DNA from: Ophiura sarsii
Lineage: Eukaryota > Echinodermata > Ophiuroidea > Amphilepidida > Ophiuridae
Length of the DNA: 64,000 bases
NCBI GenBank assembly: GCA_035610835.1
Contig: CM069442.1
Location: forward strand, 1,116,001-1,180,000
Direction: 5' to 3'
Of this stretch, positions 1-9,831 are shown piece by piece; position 1 is the stretch's first letter, and each line of letters opens with the position of its first letter. Made by a program: the position numbers and the translations under genes. The notes beneath the pieces were generated by a model. That model worked only from the letters and a program-made list of their open reading frames with translations, was not told where the DNA came from and ran no database searches.

Positions 1-107
1 TTCAGCAATGTTGCAGGAAACCATTACCAAATTTTACTATTTTGTTTCAGTTCAATAAATTAATGAGTATGCCTTGATGAGTGAAACTTTAATGATTTTT
101 TCCCCAG

Positions 108-303
108 ACACCAGAACATCACAAAGAGTCAGACGAAAGTAGCACTGTCATCTGTACACCCCCTAGTTCATCAACATCAACACCATGTTTCGGGTCCCTA
201 CCACAAGAACAAAATTTTGACGACACGGATAGTAGCACAATAATATATACCCCCAAATTCTCCATTTTACCCGCCACTACCGGGAGTAGAACTACAAACA
301 CAG
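108..303 (+). CDS. possible internal exon, Ser/Thr/Pro-rich, unidentified gene
   Basis: A pyrimidine-rich tract ending in CCCCAG precedes a 65-codon open stretch that ends at a GTAAAT donor. The frame reads through a low-complexity Ser/Thr/Pro-rich peptide (including SSSTSTPCFGSLPQ) with acidic residues, like a disordered linker. The exon would start in phase 0 and end in phase 1. I do not recognise a family. Composition resembles the candidate exon at 1147-1329, but the phases do not join directly, so an exon may be missing or one call may be wrong. The opposite strand is also open here, which weakens the call. Confidence 0.3.
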
Positions 304-1146
304 GTAAATGCTCTCTGCAAAATGATTGTTGTTTGGGGGAGATTTTATAACGATGTGTGTGGGGGGGGGGGGGGGGTGAGATCCATGTGTGAATGTTTTA
401 TGTAACCACTATAAAATAACCTAACTGGACACAGCCCAGCTGTGGCTCGAAGGATCTTGACTAAAGTTCATGTGGATGACCATTGGCCTTGCTTGCACAT
501 GTCACATAAATTTGATCTGTGTTTTAATTGGAGTGTGCATGTGAAGTAGATTAAGTGCCTAACATTGAAGTGATAGACAAAAGATAGGCGAGATGATATC
601 CCAATGTTATGTGGAATTAATCTTAGGTCGTGTATTTTTTTCACTTTCATGTGCTTTTGATTTGTTCAGTTTCCAAAGGCAGTATAGTTGTGTTAAATAA
701 AGTTCTGTATTGACAGTCTACGCATTGTGTTATTGTGTATTACCTTTTGTGTGCCTGTTTTCTTCGGTGTATATCATTAAGTGATGTACATGGATTGCAA
801 ACAGGCATGAGAATGTTCCTGCTGAAGCTGTGGCCTGATTTCAAGCTTTCTAAATTGGAATATTGCATGTATAAAACTATAGGGAAACTCATTTTCAGGC
901 AAATTCAGGCTCTTTTGTCAGTGCTTATTCTCATGCCTGTTGTAAAGCTTTCATATGGGACATTTAAGGTACGGAATAGACGAAATAACCATAGTACAAC
1001 ACAGTGTGATACACATTACACAACCTGTTGTCTGAAAAAGGTCATGGATTTTTCATAATTTGGTCATGGAAAGTTATGGAAAAGTCATGGAATTGAATTG
1101 TCTGGAAGGTGCAGGAACCCTGTATTAACCTTCAAAAATTCTACAG
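304..1146. other. no recognisable gene; contains a poly-G run
   Basis: AT-rich sequence between the two possible exons, with an uninterrupted G run near 361-376. Short open frames here, including one at 735-1058, have no recognisable domain. Probably intron or intergenic DNA. Confidence 0.4.
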
Positions 1147-1329
1147 ATATGAGATACATCAGTCTCTCAACGCAACACCCAAGGCTAAACGGACATCGGC
1201 ACTTCCCACTGAAGAGTTGGATGATTCAGAATATCTTCCAGTGAGCCTTCAGTTTATTTCAAGTTCAACACCTTTAGCTTCTTCAACACCAGTGCAGCCA
1301 CATGTTGTCACGTTACCACAGAGTGAAGG
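1147..1329 (+). CDS. possible internal exon, Ser/Thr/Pro-rich, unidentified gene
   Basis: A CTACAG acceptor is followed by 183 open bases ending in GAAGG before a GTATGT donor. The open frame (phase 2 at both ends) encodes a Ser/Thr/Pro-rich peptide containing SSSTPLASSTPVQP. Style matches the candidate exon at 108-303, suggesting one disordered plus-strand protein. No conserved domain is visible, and the next stretch is retroelement sequence. Confidence 0.28.
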
Positions 1330-1399
1330 GTATGTATATGTACAATATTTTCTTTTCAGGGATTAGGCTGTATAGACGAATCAGTAATTCTCAAAATAA

Positions 1400-2090
1400 A
1401 ACATGACAGTACACCAAGAAGAGTGCCGAAAGCACTTAGAATTAAACAGGATGGTAGATCTAGGTGTGATTAGAAAATCAATAATGTCATCACAATGGGT
1501 CATTAACATGATAGAGATAGTGAAAAAGGATAATTTGTTTAGGTCCAAAAGATTTCAATCAAGCCCTTGAACGTGAACACTACCCCCCACCCCCCCCCCC
1601 CCCCCCCCCCCCCCCCACCACAACGACTGACCAAATTACAGACAAAAAGATATGCACAACTTTGGATGCTAATTGTGATTTTCTGATGACACTGTATCTA
1701 CAGACTACCACTACTACTACATGGTAATATTACTGTATTCTTTATGTTATTGATCTTGTCTCGCCCAACTGAACATTTCTCTATCCATGACTGGTCCTTT
1801 AAGTAGTACCATGTTATTGACTGGAGCAATCATAATGCCTAATCTTTGTTACTCCAGATAAGATTTGTTACACCTTCAACTCGACATTTGGTAGATATGA
1901 ATATCTATGCTTACCGTTTGGTGTATCAGTATAGCACCCGAGATATTTCAAAGAATAATGACACAAATGTTTGAAGATATTCCAGGGGTAGAAGTCATCA
2001 TGACTGACATACTCATATTTGCTTCTACGGAAAAAGAACATAATGAAATCCTAGAAAAGGTACTGAAACGATGCCAAGAAAAAAAGATGA
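1400..2090 (+). pseudogene. Ty3/Gypsy-like reverse transcriptase relic
   Basis: Several fragments match the order of a Ty3/Gypsy pol reverse transcriptase. Near 1430-1520 is an ELNRMVDLGVIRKS-like stretch followed by SQWV. Near 1655 is TLDAN. Near 1865-2090 is RYEYLCLPFGVS, then APEIFQRIMTQMFEDIPGVEV, a degenerate YVDD box (MTDILIFA), and EKEHNEILEKVLKRCQEKK. Frames change between the pieces and a poly-C tract (about 1585-1617) interrupts them. The YVDD box is altered, so the copy is dead. No LTR, primer-binding site or integrase was recognised nearby. Confidence 0.8.
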
Positions 2091-2399
2091 GACAAAGGCG
2101 AGGAAAAACACACACCCTGTTTTACAAGAATGATGCAGCTGTCAACATTATCAAGCATGCAATAGCATGTCGTGTAAAATATAGTACTGAGAACAAGAAT
2201 GGCAAGAGTGAGGTTGATAGTATTCCTGCAGGAAATTGCAACATACTACCCCTACCTCAATGTGGTGCACCCCCGCCCCGACCACTGGTTTCACATCGAA
2301 CCTGTAGGGGAATACCGTCGTACAACTATTCGCACCTTCAGTAAACTATTACTATTAGCAGAATTCATATGAACACCATATCTGTTTTGGGAACCCTGA

Positions 2400-2931
2400 T
2401 GAACAATTTGTGTCACATTTTGGTGCACTGAATTTGACCAAAGTCATAAACTCAGCTGAAGTGGATGGTGGGATGCTGGTTGCTGGAATAGACCAAGTAA
2501 ATTACATCAACTTGCCTGAAGTATATGTGAAAGCTGACATTCCAGTGACGGCGAAAGACGTGCCTTTTCAGAATGATATAGATAAATATTCGCATCTGTC
2601 GCAACTGCGGGTACCAGAGCTGAATGGTGACATCATCATCCCTAATGTATGTACATGGAAAAGACAACTAGGACGAGAAAATCAGCGAGTCCATGAATGT
2701 CTACAGCAAGAGCTTCATAAGCAGTCGATTTCAATGAATGAATCTAATTCAGCAGAAATCCATACAGGAGTGCAACCCCCATGTAGAGAAAACATTTCAA
2801 GAGAAGGATCTTTCCAACAAATATTTTGGGAAGAACAATTTAAATTCCACAAACTGAATGCTAAATCATCATGGAGATGGCACCCTCTTATTATAAAATG
2901 GGCACTTTTAATCAAATCCAAATCTTCTTAA
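2400..2931 (+). pseudogene. retroelement (BEL/Pao-type) polyprotein fragment
   Basis: An open stretch of about 170 codons contains NLPEVYVKADIPVTAKDVPF followed by DIDKYSHLSQLRVPELNGDI. That pattern resembles the aspartic-protease (A17) region of BEL/Pao pol, where a short INLP/EVY block precedes IPVT and a KWPHL-like block before the protease core. The rest (to 2931) is charged and unassigned. There is no start context and the piece is isolated, so it is probably an inserted fragment. Assignment to BEL/Pao is by remembered motif only. Confidence 0.5.
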
Positions 2932-3165
2932 GCTTATGAAAGACTCTGGATTTATTAATCTTCCAAATGAGATAACTCTATATAATTACAGCCATTGCAT
3001 GCCCAGTACAATTGGATTTAATGCAGAAGTTATTGAGATATATGGGGGGGGGAGGTGGTCGTGGTAGTAGGTGGATCTCTCCGATAAAACAAATAGGACT
3101 TGTTAGCATCTGCCCTTTGAGAAAGTCAATAAAATGGTACCACAAGGTGGCGAACAGACTCGTAC

Positions 3166-3375
3166 TATAGATGGTTCTCAATGCACACAAGATTTAACAT
3201 AAAAAGGAGAACGTCATGGGAAAACACAAATCACAGGTGGTTAGAGACATTCACGATACCTTCGGAAAAATGACTGACTCGTAAGAGAGAGAGTGGAGCT
3301 GGGAGTATCAGGCATAAGCATGGGGCCATGCCCAAGTGCGTCATAGACCAAATTTGTGGTCTTTAACCAAACCCC
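3166..3375 (+). repeat. dispersed two-part repeat, copy 1
   Basis: First copy of a composite repeat. Part one starts with ATGGTTCTCAATGCACACAAG and runs to GGAAAACAC. Part two starts with GGTGGTTAGAGACATTCA, passes through AGAGAGAGTGGAGCTGGGAG and ends at AAATTTGTGGTCTTTAACC. The two parts recur at 3385-3512, 4011-4246 and 6383-6520 in different combinations. Confidence 0.8.
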
Positions 3376-3384
3376 TCAGACCGA

Positions 3385-3512
3385 TACTACAGATGGTTCT
3401 CAATGCACACAAGATCTAACGTAAAAGGGAGAATGTCATAGGAAAACACTGGTCCCGGTGGTTGGAGACATTTAAGATACTGTCTACAGGTGACACCTCT
3501 GGCCATCATTCG
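3385..3512 (+). repeat. dispersed two-part repeat, copy 2 (part one plus tail)
   Basis: Repeats the ATGGTTCTCAATGCACACAAG part and continues through GGTCCCGGTGGTTGGAGACA to CACCTCTGGCCATCATT. A reverse-oriented fragment of the tail (CCAGAGGTGTCCCCTGTAGAC) lies at about 3829-3850, so the unit also occurs inverted. Confidence 0.8.
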
Positions 3513-4010
3513 ACCAAACAGCTGAGGAAACCGCGTCTCTAATTTTCCCGATTTGGTAGAAGTTGCGGTAGCATTCCGATGTCTTGCTGAAAGAATTAAC
3601 AGATTGCTGCCAAGAAGAGAGAGTTTTACCCCTGTGGTTAATTGTTGTTTTTCTGATGTCTATGTTTTTAGTCCTCCTTTATTTTATTATTCTTGCAGTA
3701 AACATTGAGTTTAATATGCTTTAGAAAAATAATTCAACCCCTCGAGAAATACAAGAGAGACTCTTAGCTGAACCACTGGTAACAGCAGATTCAACAGGCT
3801 GTAGTCAACAACTTTATACCACCCATGGCCAGAGGTGTCCCCTGTAGACAGTAATGAAATATGGAGATTAATGCCAATGATGGAGGTTAATGCTATGAGC
3901 ATAGATAACTCTGGAAGTCTTTATTTATATACGAACAATGCTCAAGGCATTATTAACCTGTAACGAGATAGATCTATCTAACATAATCCTCTATATCTAA
4001 CATTATCCTC

Positions 4011-4246
4011 TAGATACCTTCAGAAGAACGACCGACTCGTAAGAGAGAGAGTGGAGCTGGGAGTATCTGGCATAAGCATGAGGCCATGCCCAAGTGCGTC
4101 ATAGACCAAATTTGTGGTCTATTACAGATGGTTCTCAATGCATGCAAGATCTAACGTAAAAAGGAAAACGTCATGGGAAAACACAGGTCCCGGTGGTCGG
4201 AGACATTTAAGATACTGTCTACAGGCGACACCTCTGGCCATCATTG
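4011..4246 (+). repeat. dispersed two-part repeat, copy 3
   Basis: Both parts are present but in the opposite order to copy 1: the AGAGAGAGTGGAGCTGGGAG part comes first (to about 4123), then the ATGGTTCTCAATGCATGCAAG part ending in CTGGCCATCATT. The kinase-like sequence begins within 10-20 bases of its end. Confidence 0.8.
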
Positions 4247-4254
4247 ACTGATGT

Positions 4255-5100
4255 GAAAGAAAATTAGGAGCTGGTTCATTTGCTGAAGTTTACTGTTGCC
4301 AGATACTAATGGGAGGAATGACACAACAACTGGCATTTAAGAAATTACGCATGTCAGGGGTTGATGAAGTAGTGAGCAACCAATTTGCAAAAGAAGTTGA
4401 ACTACTCGCGCAAGTAAATCACCAAAATGTAGTGAAATTACATGGAGTTTGTAATCAACCACAAGGAATATTGCTGGGTCTGATACTTTGCACCATTAGG
4501 TACAGACAAGATTGTCAACTCACTGCAAGAACTGTTGAAGTTTGTTGATATGCAAAGCGACTTTAACGGATTTGAGCATTTACCAATTCATATTGCATAT
4601 GAAGTCGCATGTGGATTGGAATATCTGCACGAGAAAGGAATTGTCCATCGGGACTTAAAACCGGGTAATGTTTTGGTGTCCAACCAACATTAGACCGAGC
4701 TGTCACATGAGGACATCAAGCTGCAATGGAGAACCCCCATTGTAGTTAAAATAACTGATTTTGGTCGCCCCCACCATACCAAAACCATCTATGTTAAGAA
4801 CACTTCAACCAACAATCTACCAGGGGGACTCCTGCATTTGTGGCACAAGAGGTATACTCAAGGCAAAGAGCGACAACCGTGGAGCTGATGAAGATAGACA
4901 TGTGGTCTTTTTGGCATGCTCCTATATTGTATTTTAAATCCAGATGTACAGTTTCCATATTCCATCATAATCCAAGAAGCGCGACAGAACGGTATATATG
5001 CTGGTGTAAAATTCTTTGAAGGGCTTATTATGAGCAAAGCCCTGCCAAAGTCTAGTAACAAATATGCAAAATATGACACATAGAAAGATATCAAACATGC
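4255..5100 (+). pseudogene. protein kinase domain, frameshifted relic
   Basis: Read across frames, the order of a eukaryotic protein kinase is clear. A glycine-rich loop (LGAGSFAEVY) lies near 4265-4295. The beta-3 lysine segment (LAFKKLRM) and an alphaC glutamate region (KEVELLAQVNHQNVVKLHGV) follow to about 4450. After a frame change come ELLKFVDMQSDF, GLEYLHEKGIVHRDLKPGN (catalytic loop, about 4610-4665), KITDFG (about 4750), and a degraded GTPAFVAQEV activation segment (about 4825-4860). Loop style suggests a tyrosine-kinase-like/RIPK-type kinase, by inference. At least two frame changes and a stop after VSNQH mean this copy cannot make a kinase. No introns are visible, so it could be a retrocopy or part of a mobile element. 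Downstream sequence (PDVQFPYSIIIQEARQ and on) looks coding but is unassigned. Confidence 0.85.
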
Positions 5101-5219
5101 CATGGATCTCCGCCTACAATTTAATATGCATGATCGCATAGAATCCAGTCATGCGTCAGTTTTGCTGGACCACAATATACAAAAACTACTGTACGTATTA
5201 AGCCAACAGACAATCTGGG

Positions 5220-5351
5220 ATGAATGGCAGAGTGCCAACATGGGTGATGAGCAACCAAATCATATGAATGGCAGAGTGCCAACATGGGTGATGAGCCACC
5301 AAATCATATGAATGGCAGAGTGCCAACATGGGTGATGAGCCACCAAATCAT
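5220..5351 (+). repeat. 44-bp tandem repeat, three copies
   Basis: Three near-identical 44-bp units, each starting ATGAATGGCAGAGTGCCAAC and ending ACCAAATCAT. The last leads into sequence coding for the NNACTFIAL peptide. 44 is not a multiple of three, so the array shifts the frame. Confidence 0.9.
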
Positions 5352-5590
5352 ACGAACAATGCTTGTACTTTCATCGCGCTGATAGGACAAGATAATTACC
5401 GACAATCAAGTTGAACCCAATCGTTTTTGTGATATTTTTCAAGATGCCATTCTCACCTGTCCAGGGGCATTAAATATGGAAAGGGACATTGAGCAGATGT
5501 ATGCTGTGGACACACAGCAATGCAGTTGATGTCCAAATACAACATCATCAGCAAGTACCACCTCAGAGACATACCACCGGGTTATGTCAA
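5352..5590 (+). pseudogene. broken coding segment with NNACTFIAL motif
   Basis: Out-of-frame blocks encode TNNACTFIALIG (about 5342-5380), then PNRFCDIFQDAILTCPGALN and MERDIEQMYAVDT, then AMQLMSKYNIISKYHLRDIP up to the first 180-bp repeat. The Asn-Ala-Cys-Thr-Phe arrangement looks like a catalytic-cysteine neighbourhood of a papain-fold or ubiquitin-like protease, but I cannot assign it to a family. It lies between the kinase relic and the Ulp1-like motif, and may be part of the same former protein. Confidence 0.45.
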
Positions 5591-6205
5591 AAATAGAATT
5601 AATGCCACACTTTCCGCAGATGCTCATAGATGATGTGACTAAGACAACAGTTACAAAAGTCATTCAGAAAAGGATGGATACACTGACCCATGAGTTGGAT
5701 TTATACATTCTAGCAGCATTTTTAGTAATAATTGCTTATGAAAGTGGAACCAGACCACACCAGTTCATGTCAACAATAGAATTAATGCCACTCTTTACGC
5801 AGATGCTCATAGATGATGTGACTAAGACAACAGTCTCAAAGTCGTTCAGAAAAGGATGGATAAACTGACCCATGAGTTGGATTTATACATGCTAGCAGCA
5901 TTTTTAGTAATACTTGCTTATGAAAGTGGAACCAGACCACACCAGGTCATGTCAACAATAGAATTAATGCCACTCTTTACGCAGATGCTCATAAATGATG
6001 TGACTAATACAAGTCTCAAAGTCGTTCAGAAAAGGATGGATAAACTGACCCATGAGTTGGATTTATACATGCTAGCAGCATTTTTAGTAATACTTGCTTA
6101 TGAAAGTGGAACCAGACCACACCGGGTGATGTCAACAATAGAATTAATGCCACTCTTTCCACAGATGCTCATAGATGATGTGACTAAGACAACAGTCCCA
6201 AAGTC
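5585..6205 (+). repeat. four tandem ~180-bp coding repeats
   Basis: Units start at about 5585, 5765, 5948 and 6128. Each carries ATGTCAACAATAGAATTAAT (variant ATGTCAAAAATAGAATTAAT in the first) and encodes a block like MSTIELMPLFTQMLIDDVTK, then a basic KRMDKLTHELDLYMLAAF segment and AYESGTRPHQ. A 180-bp unit equals 60 codons and the first copies read in frame, so the duplication happened while or after the sequence was coding. The second copy is frameshifted and the third has lost several bases. The AYESGTRPHQV stretch loosely recalls the region before the active site in eukaryotic tyrosine recombinases, but the catalytic residues are not visible. Confidence 0.9.
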
Positions 6206-6297
6206 GTTCAGGAAAGGCATGCATATTGGAAACACCACCATTGAACTTGTTGATTTGAAGACATTGAAGCCAGGGTCCTGGTTAAATGACAAGGTAA
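6120..6297 (+). pseudogene. Ulp1/SENP-like cysteine protease fragment
   Basis: After the last repeat the frame runs through IELVDLKTLKPGSWLNDK and then meets GTAATA, a plausible splice donor at 6294. The LxxLxPGxWLND pattern is the N-terminal hallmark of C48 (Ulp1/SENP) SUMO proteases, which cleave ubiquitin-like modifiers. The catalytic His-Asp-Cys part is not present in the following 2 kb. This is either one exon of a broken gene or a fragment from a Ulp1-bearing mobile element. Confidence 0.6.
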
Positions 6298-6299
6298 TA

Positions 6300-6400
6300 T
6301 ACCATAATTTATTTCAGCCAAGGTATGTCAAACATATCTTTTCCTATGTTCGCCATCCAAGTATACTGCTAACCCGCGTAACATCACGGTGGTTGGCGAC
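6300..6400 (+). repeat. direct duplicate flanking the Tc1 relic, left copy
   Basis: Sequence from ATACCATAATTTATTTCAGC through CCATCCAAGTATACTGCTAACCCGC recurs at about 7977-8062 with point changes. The two copies sit on either side of the Tc1 transposase relic. They may be paralogous copies of one intron-exon junction (TTTATTTCAG followed by FSYVRHPSILLTR). Confidence 0.8.
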
Positions 6401-6520
6401 ATTCAAGATACCTTTGGAAAAATGACAGACTCATAAGAGAGAGAGAGTGGAGCTGGGAATATCTGGCATAAGCGTGGGGCCATGCCCAAGTGCTTAATAA
6501 ACCTAATTTGTGGTCTTTAA
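6383..6520 (+). repeat. dispersed two-part repeat, copy 4 (part two)
   Basis: Matches part two of the repeat seen at 3237-3375 and 4011-4123, from GGTGGTTGGCGACATTCAAG through AGAGAGAGTGGAGCTGGGAA to TTGTGGTCTTTAACC. Confidence 0.8.
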
Positions 6521-6644
6521 CCATATCCTCCATTCAACCGTATTATGGGACCTATATGGGAAGAAAGTTATGAAAATTAAGCATCCCTGGTTCAATAGCA
6601 CTACTAGTTGGTCCCTAAATGGTTCTCCAAAATGAAACAATTCT

Positions 6645-6732
6645 CTTAGAGAATTCTCTTACTGAAGAAGTCTCTTACTGAAGAAGTTTCTTACTGAAGA
6701 TGTCTCTTACTGAAGGAGTCTCTTACTGAATT
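6645..6732 (+). repeat. 16-bp minisatellite
   Basis: About five imperfect units of GAAGAAGTCTCTTACT lie just upstream of the Tc1 relic. Unit length is constant with single-base changes. Confidence 0.85.
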
Positions 6733-6789
6733 AAAACTCTTTGAAAATAGCTATAAACTTGCACTGTTGTTAGGGAAAAAGGGTCAGGT

Positions 6790-7720
6790 CCAATTTGAAG
6801 AAATATCGCGAGACTGGATCGATGGAAAATAAAACTAGGAGCGGCAGACCGCGGGCAATAACTCCAGCACAGGAAAAGAATCTTGTTGTGAGATGCAAGC
6901 GATGACCTCACAAGCCGGCCACAGAGTTACGCCACGATATCCGGGCAGCTACGGGAAGGCCCCTAGCATTTCTTGCGTAAAGAGATGCCTTGCTAAAAAC
7001 AACCTTAGTGCCTACAGAGTCAGAAAAGTGCCTCTCCTGTCACCTCGTCACATTAAAAATCGGAAGGCATTTGGCAAACGGCATCTAAACTGGGATGAGG
7101 AACAGTGGAGTAAAGTGCTCTGGTCTGAAGAAAGCCGCTATTGTTTATTTCACACGGATGGAAAGGGATACGTGAGACGGCCTCAAAAAATGGCGATGCA
7201 TCCTCTTTACACGCGGCCTACAGTTAAACACGGAGGTGGTTCCCTGGAGTTGGTGATTTGGTGCTTGTTAAAGGGAATATGGATCCAAAAGTATATCTTG
7301 ATGTTCTCGAGAAACACATGCTCCCTTCAGCTCACCGATTGATAGGCGAACGATTTGTTTACCAACAAGACAACGCCCCTTGTCACAAGGCTAAGTCAGT
7401 GCTCGAGTGGTTTGCGAATCCAACGCCAGAAAATCTCAGAAATGATGGAGTTGACTGCCATTTTGATACACTGGAATGGCCGGCTCAATAATCTCCAGAT
7501 TTAAGCCCTATCGAGAATCTGTGGTCAGAGGTTGAAACTGATCTGATGAAAAGAGGCATCAAGCCAAAAAACAATGCCGAATTATTCCAAGAAGTAAAAT
7601 TTTCTTGGGAAAATATCGACATTGGGAGTCATCCATAACCTGATTGACAGCATTCAGAAACGCTGCCGCGATGTGATCGCTCAGAAAGGGTATCACATTG
7701 AATACTGAGTAACGAGTGTT
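6790..7720 (+). pseudogene. Tc1/mariner transposase relic
   Basis: The central and C-terminal parts of a Tc1-like transposase are readable. They include SCVKRCLAKNNLSAYRVRK (DNA-binding half), RKAFGKRHLNWDEEQWSKVL and WSEESRY (first catalytic Asp/Glu region). After a frameshift near 7255 come VYQQDNAPCHKAKSV (second catalytic Asp) and, past a stop at 7489, SPDLSPIENLW (third acidic position). The tail KNNAELFQEVKFSWENI is followed by stops. The N-terminal helix-turn-helix is only partly recognisable. At least one frameshift and several stops make it inactive. A possible right terminus, CTGGTCGGCAGTGTATA, ends near 7978, but I could not find the matching left TIR. Confidence 0.9.
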
Positions 7721-7976
7721 CCCCCCCCCCTCAGGGCTAAACCAAACAGTTCTTTTCAGAGCTAACCTAATTAAATACAAAGATAGAATCATTCCCTTCC
7801 CCACAATAACATATACATATTTAATTGTAAAAAGAAAAAAATAACAAATACAACTTATGAGCATGAAATTTTAAAGTCAGCACAAATATAAATAAAACGC
7901 ACGTCAATGGGTTCCCAGCAGCTTCTCTGTAAACCAGAATAACCGGGTGCGATCATACTTCTGGTCGGCAGTGTAT

Positions 7977-8066
7977 ACCCTAATTTATTTCAGCTAAGGT
8001 ATGTGAAATATATCTTTTCCTACGTTTGCCATCCAAGTATACTCTTAACCCGCCTAACATCTTGTA
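7977..8066 (+). repeat. direct duplicate flanking the Tc1 relic, right copy
   Basis: Counterpart of 6300-6400. It reads TATACCCTAATTTATTTCAGC, then codes for KYIFSYVCHPSILLTRLTS, compared with KHIFSYVRHPSILLTRVTS in the left copy. The changes are mostly single bases. Confidence 0.8.
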
Positions 8067-8576
8067 AGTTGCTATTTGCTGTGGAATGTATATTGGCAAT
8101 TTTTGGGATGGGAAGTGGATTATCCCCAATAGATAGAATTGGAGGAATTAACAAGAAATGGAACTCATGTCAATGTTCCAGGGGAATATGCTAGTATAGT
8201 CAAGCCCAAACTACACAGACTAGGGGCAGTAGGACATCTCGATTTGAGGTTCATGTAAGCGGTAGAACCATATAACAACTTATTTGTGATTTGTTACTGT
8301 CTGCTATCTTTGGTAAAACAAAACACACACACTGAATTTGTGAGTGGTTGGTGTCCGCTATCTTCCGAAGATAGCACCAATAACCCCATATTTGTGATTG
8401 GATAAGATAGCACCAATAACACCATATTTGTGATTGGATACTGTACATTGATAGCCTACCTTTGATTGAAAGCATTCACAACTTTTTCTGTGATTGAGTG
8501 ATGCATTGCTAACCACTCACTGTTATGGCCCCAACTATCATGGGGTGAATACCAAAGTGATTACTGTCCAACGAGC
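8067..8576. other. no gene recognised; short direct repeats
   Basis: Contains two adjacent copies of a 34-bp phrase (GATAGCACCAATAAC followed by CATATTTGTGATTGGATA) near 8371-8445. No coding similarity was seen in the short open frames. Confidence 0.4.
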
Positions 8577-9199
8577 TAGATAAAGGTAGAGCGCCTTGCT
8601 GGTAAGGAATGTGTAGCCGATCTACTAGCTGTGACGTCATCATCTATGTCGTCCGCTTCTCTCAAAACCAGAGATAATTTCATGTAAATTGCATTGTTTT
8701 ACAAAATCGGTAACACAAGTACGTAAATATATCTTCCATGTACATATTTGGATGAGGACAAAAAAGGGCTGAATTGTTTGAGTACCGTCAATCTGAAACA
8801 GTCGTGTTGCTGTTCTGTGAGCAAATTCCCTGACTCCAGTCAATTCATTCATGACCAGTTGCTACAAGTGTTGTGCAATATCAGTCTCGAGCTGGCTCCA
8901 TGCATCACACCACTTGTGGCAACAGACTCCTGAAATAATTTACTGAATTTAGAGAATTTATCTGCTGCCTTGTTATGGCACTGATATCTAATGTAGCTTA
9001 AACTGTGTAATTTAGAAAGCCAAAACAAAAGCTGATAGATATTTCTACATTTCTCAAGTATAAACAATTCAGTTGACCCTTCTTTTGGACAATTTGACGC
9101 TCGTCTGTACTTTTACCTTATTTCGAGCATGAGATTTAGGATTGCATTGCAAATGTACTGGCAATGGTCTAAATACAGTCAGCGCTCTACCTTTATCTA
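8577..9199. mobile_element. TIR-bounded non-autonomous DNA element (~620 bp)
   Basis: TAGATAAAGGTAGAGCGC at 8577-8594 is matched exactly in reverse complement at 9182-9199. The outermost TA on both sides may be the target duplication, leaving GATAAAGG... termini, which would fit a Tc1/mariner-type MITE. No transposase-like frame is seen inside. Family assignment is inference. Confidence 0.75.
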
Positions 9200-9239
9200 A
9201 TGTTTGAATTCCTGATTATGACATAATACAATAAAAATA

Positions 9240-9500
9240 CTGATCTAAGGTGACAAAAAAAATCACATCCTGTTCTATGGGCAAACGGACCTCCCAGGTA
9301 GGGTCGGTCGGTCAGTCAAGCGTTTTGTTTTGTTTCATTTCCCCAAAAAAAATCTTGAATCTTTAGTGAATTTTCAACCATTTTTGAAATTTTCCAAAAA
9401 ATCAAAAAGAATTTTGCAAATTAAAAAAAAAGGTTAACACAATTTTCACAAATTCTAAAAAGTTTAAAAAAATGGGTTGGGCTGGCCCGTACAACAGGTG
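9240..9500. repeat. dispersed repeat with GGTCGGTC motif
   Basis: Contains GGGTCGGTCGGTCAGTCAAG followed by a T/A-rich stretch of short AAAA and TTTT blocks. Similar combinations (CTACGGGC/CCACGGGC, then GGTCAGTCAGG or CTGACTGACC, then A/T-rich tail) occur near 14,100-14,160 and 36,385-36,620, so this is probably a short interspersed family. Confidence 0.5.
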
Positions 9501-9831
9501 TTTTTTCATTGCCTAATGGGGAATGTTGGAAGCTCATGCATTACCTCTTTTCTATACTCATACAGGTAGTGTCCAGCACACCCACTCCTGGACACACAAA
9601 AATAAGGTATTGCTGATGCTATCTACTGAAATCCATCATGAAAGTAATCTAATGGTAGATTTCGATCAACTTTTCATGCGGTAATGAGAGGTGTTTTTTT
9701 ATCAATTTATACTAAATATTGGGAAGTAATCATTAGCCTACCATCAATTATTGGAAATCCTAACCCTTATATTCTGCATACCTCCCGTGAAAAATAATAC
9801 GTCAATGGAAATTAAACGTTTACAAGGCACC

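Noticed and set aside
735..1058. 107-codon ORF on the plus strand
   Set aside because: No recognisable domain, low-complexity composition and no splice or start support.
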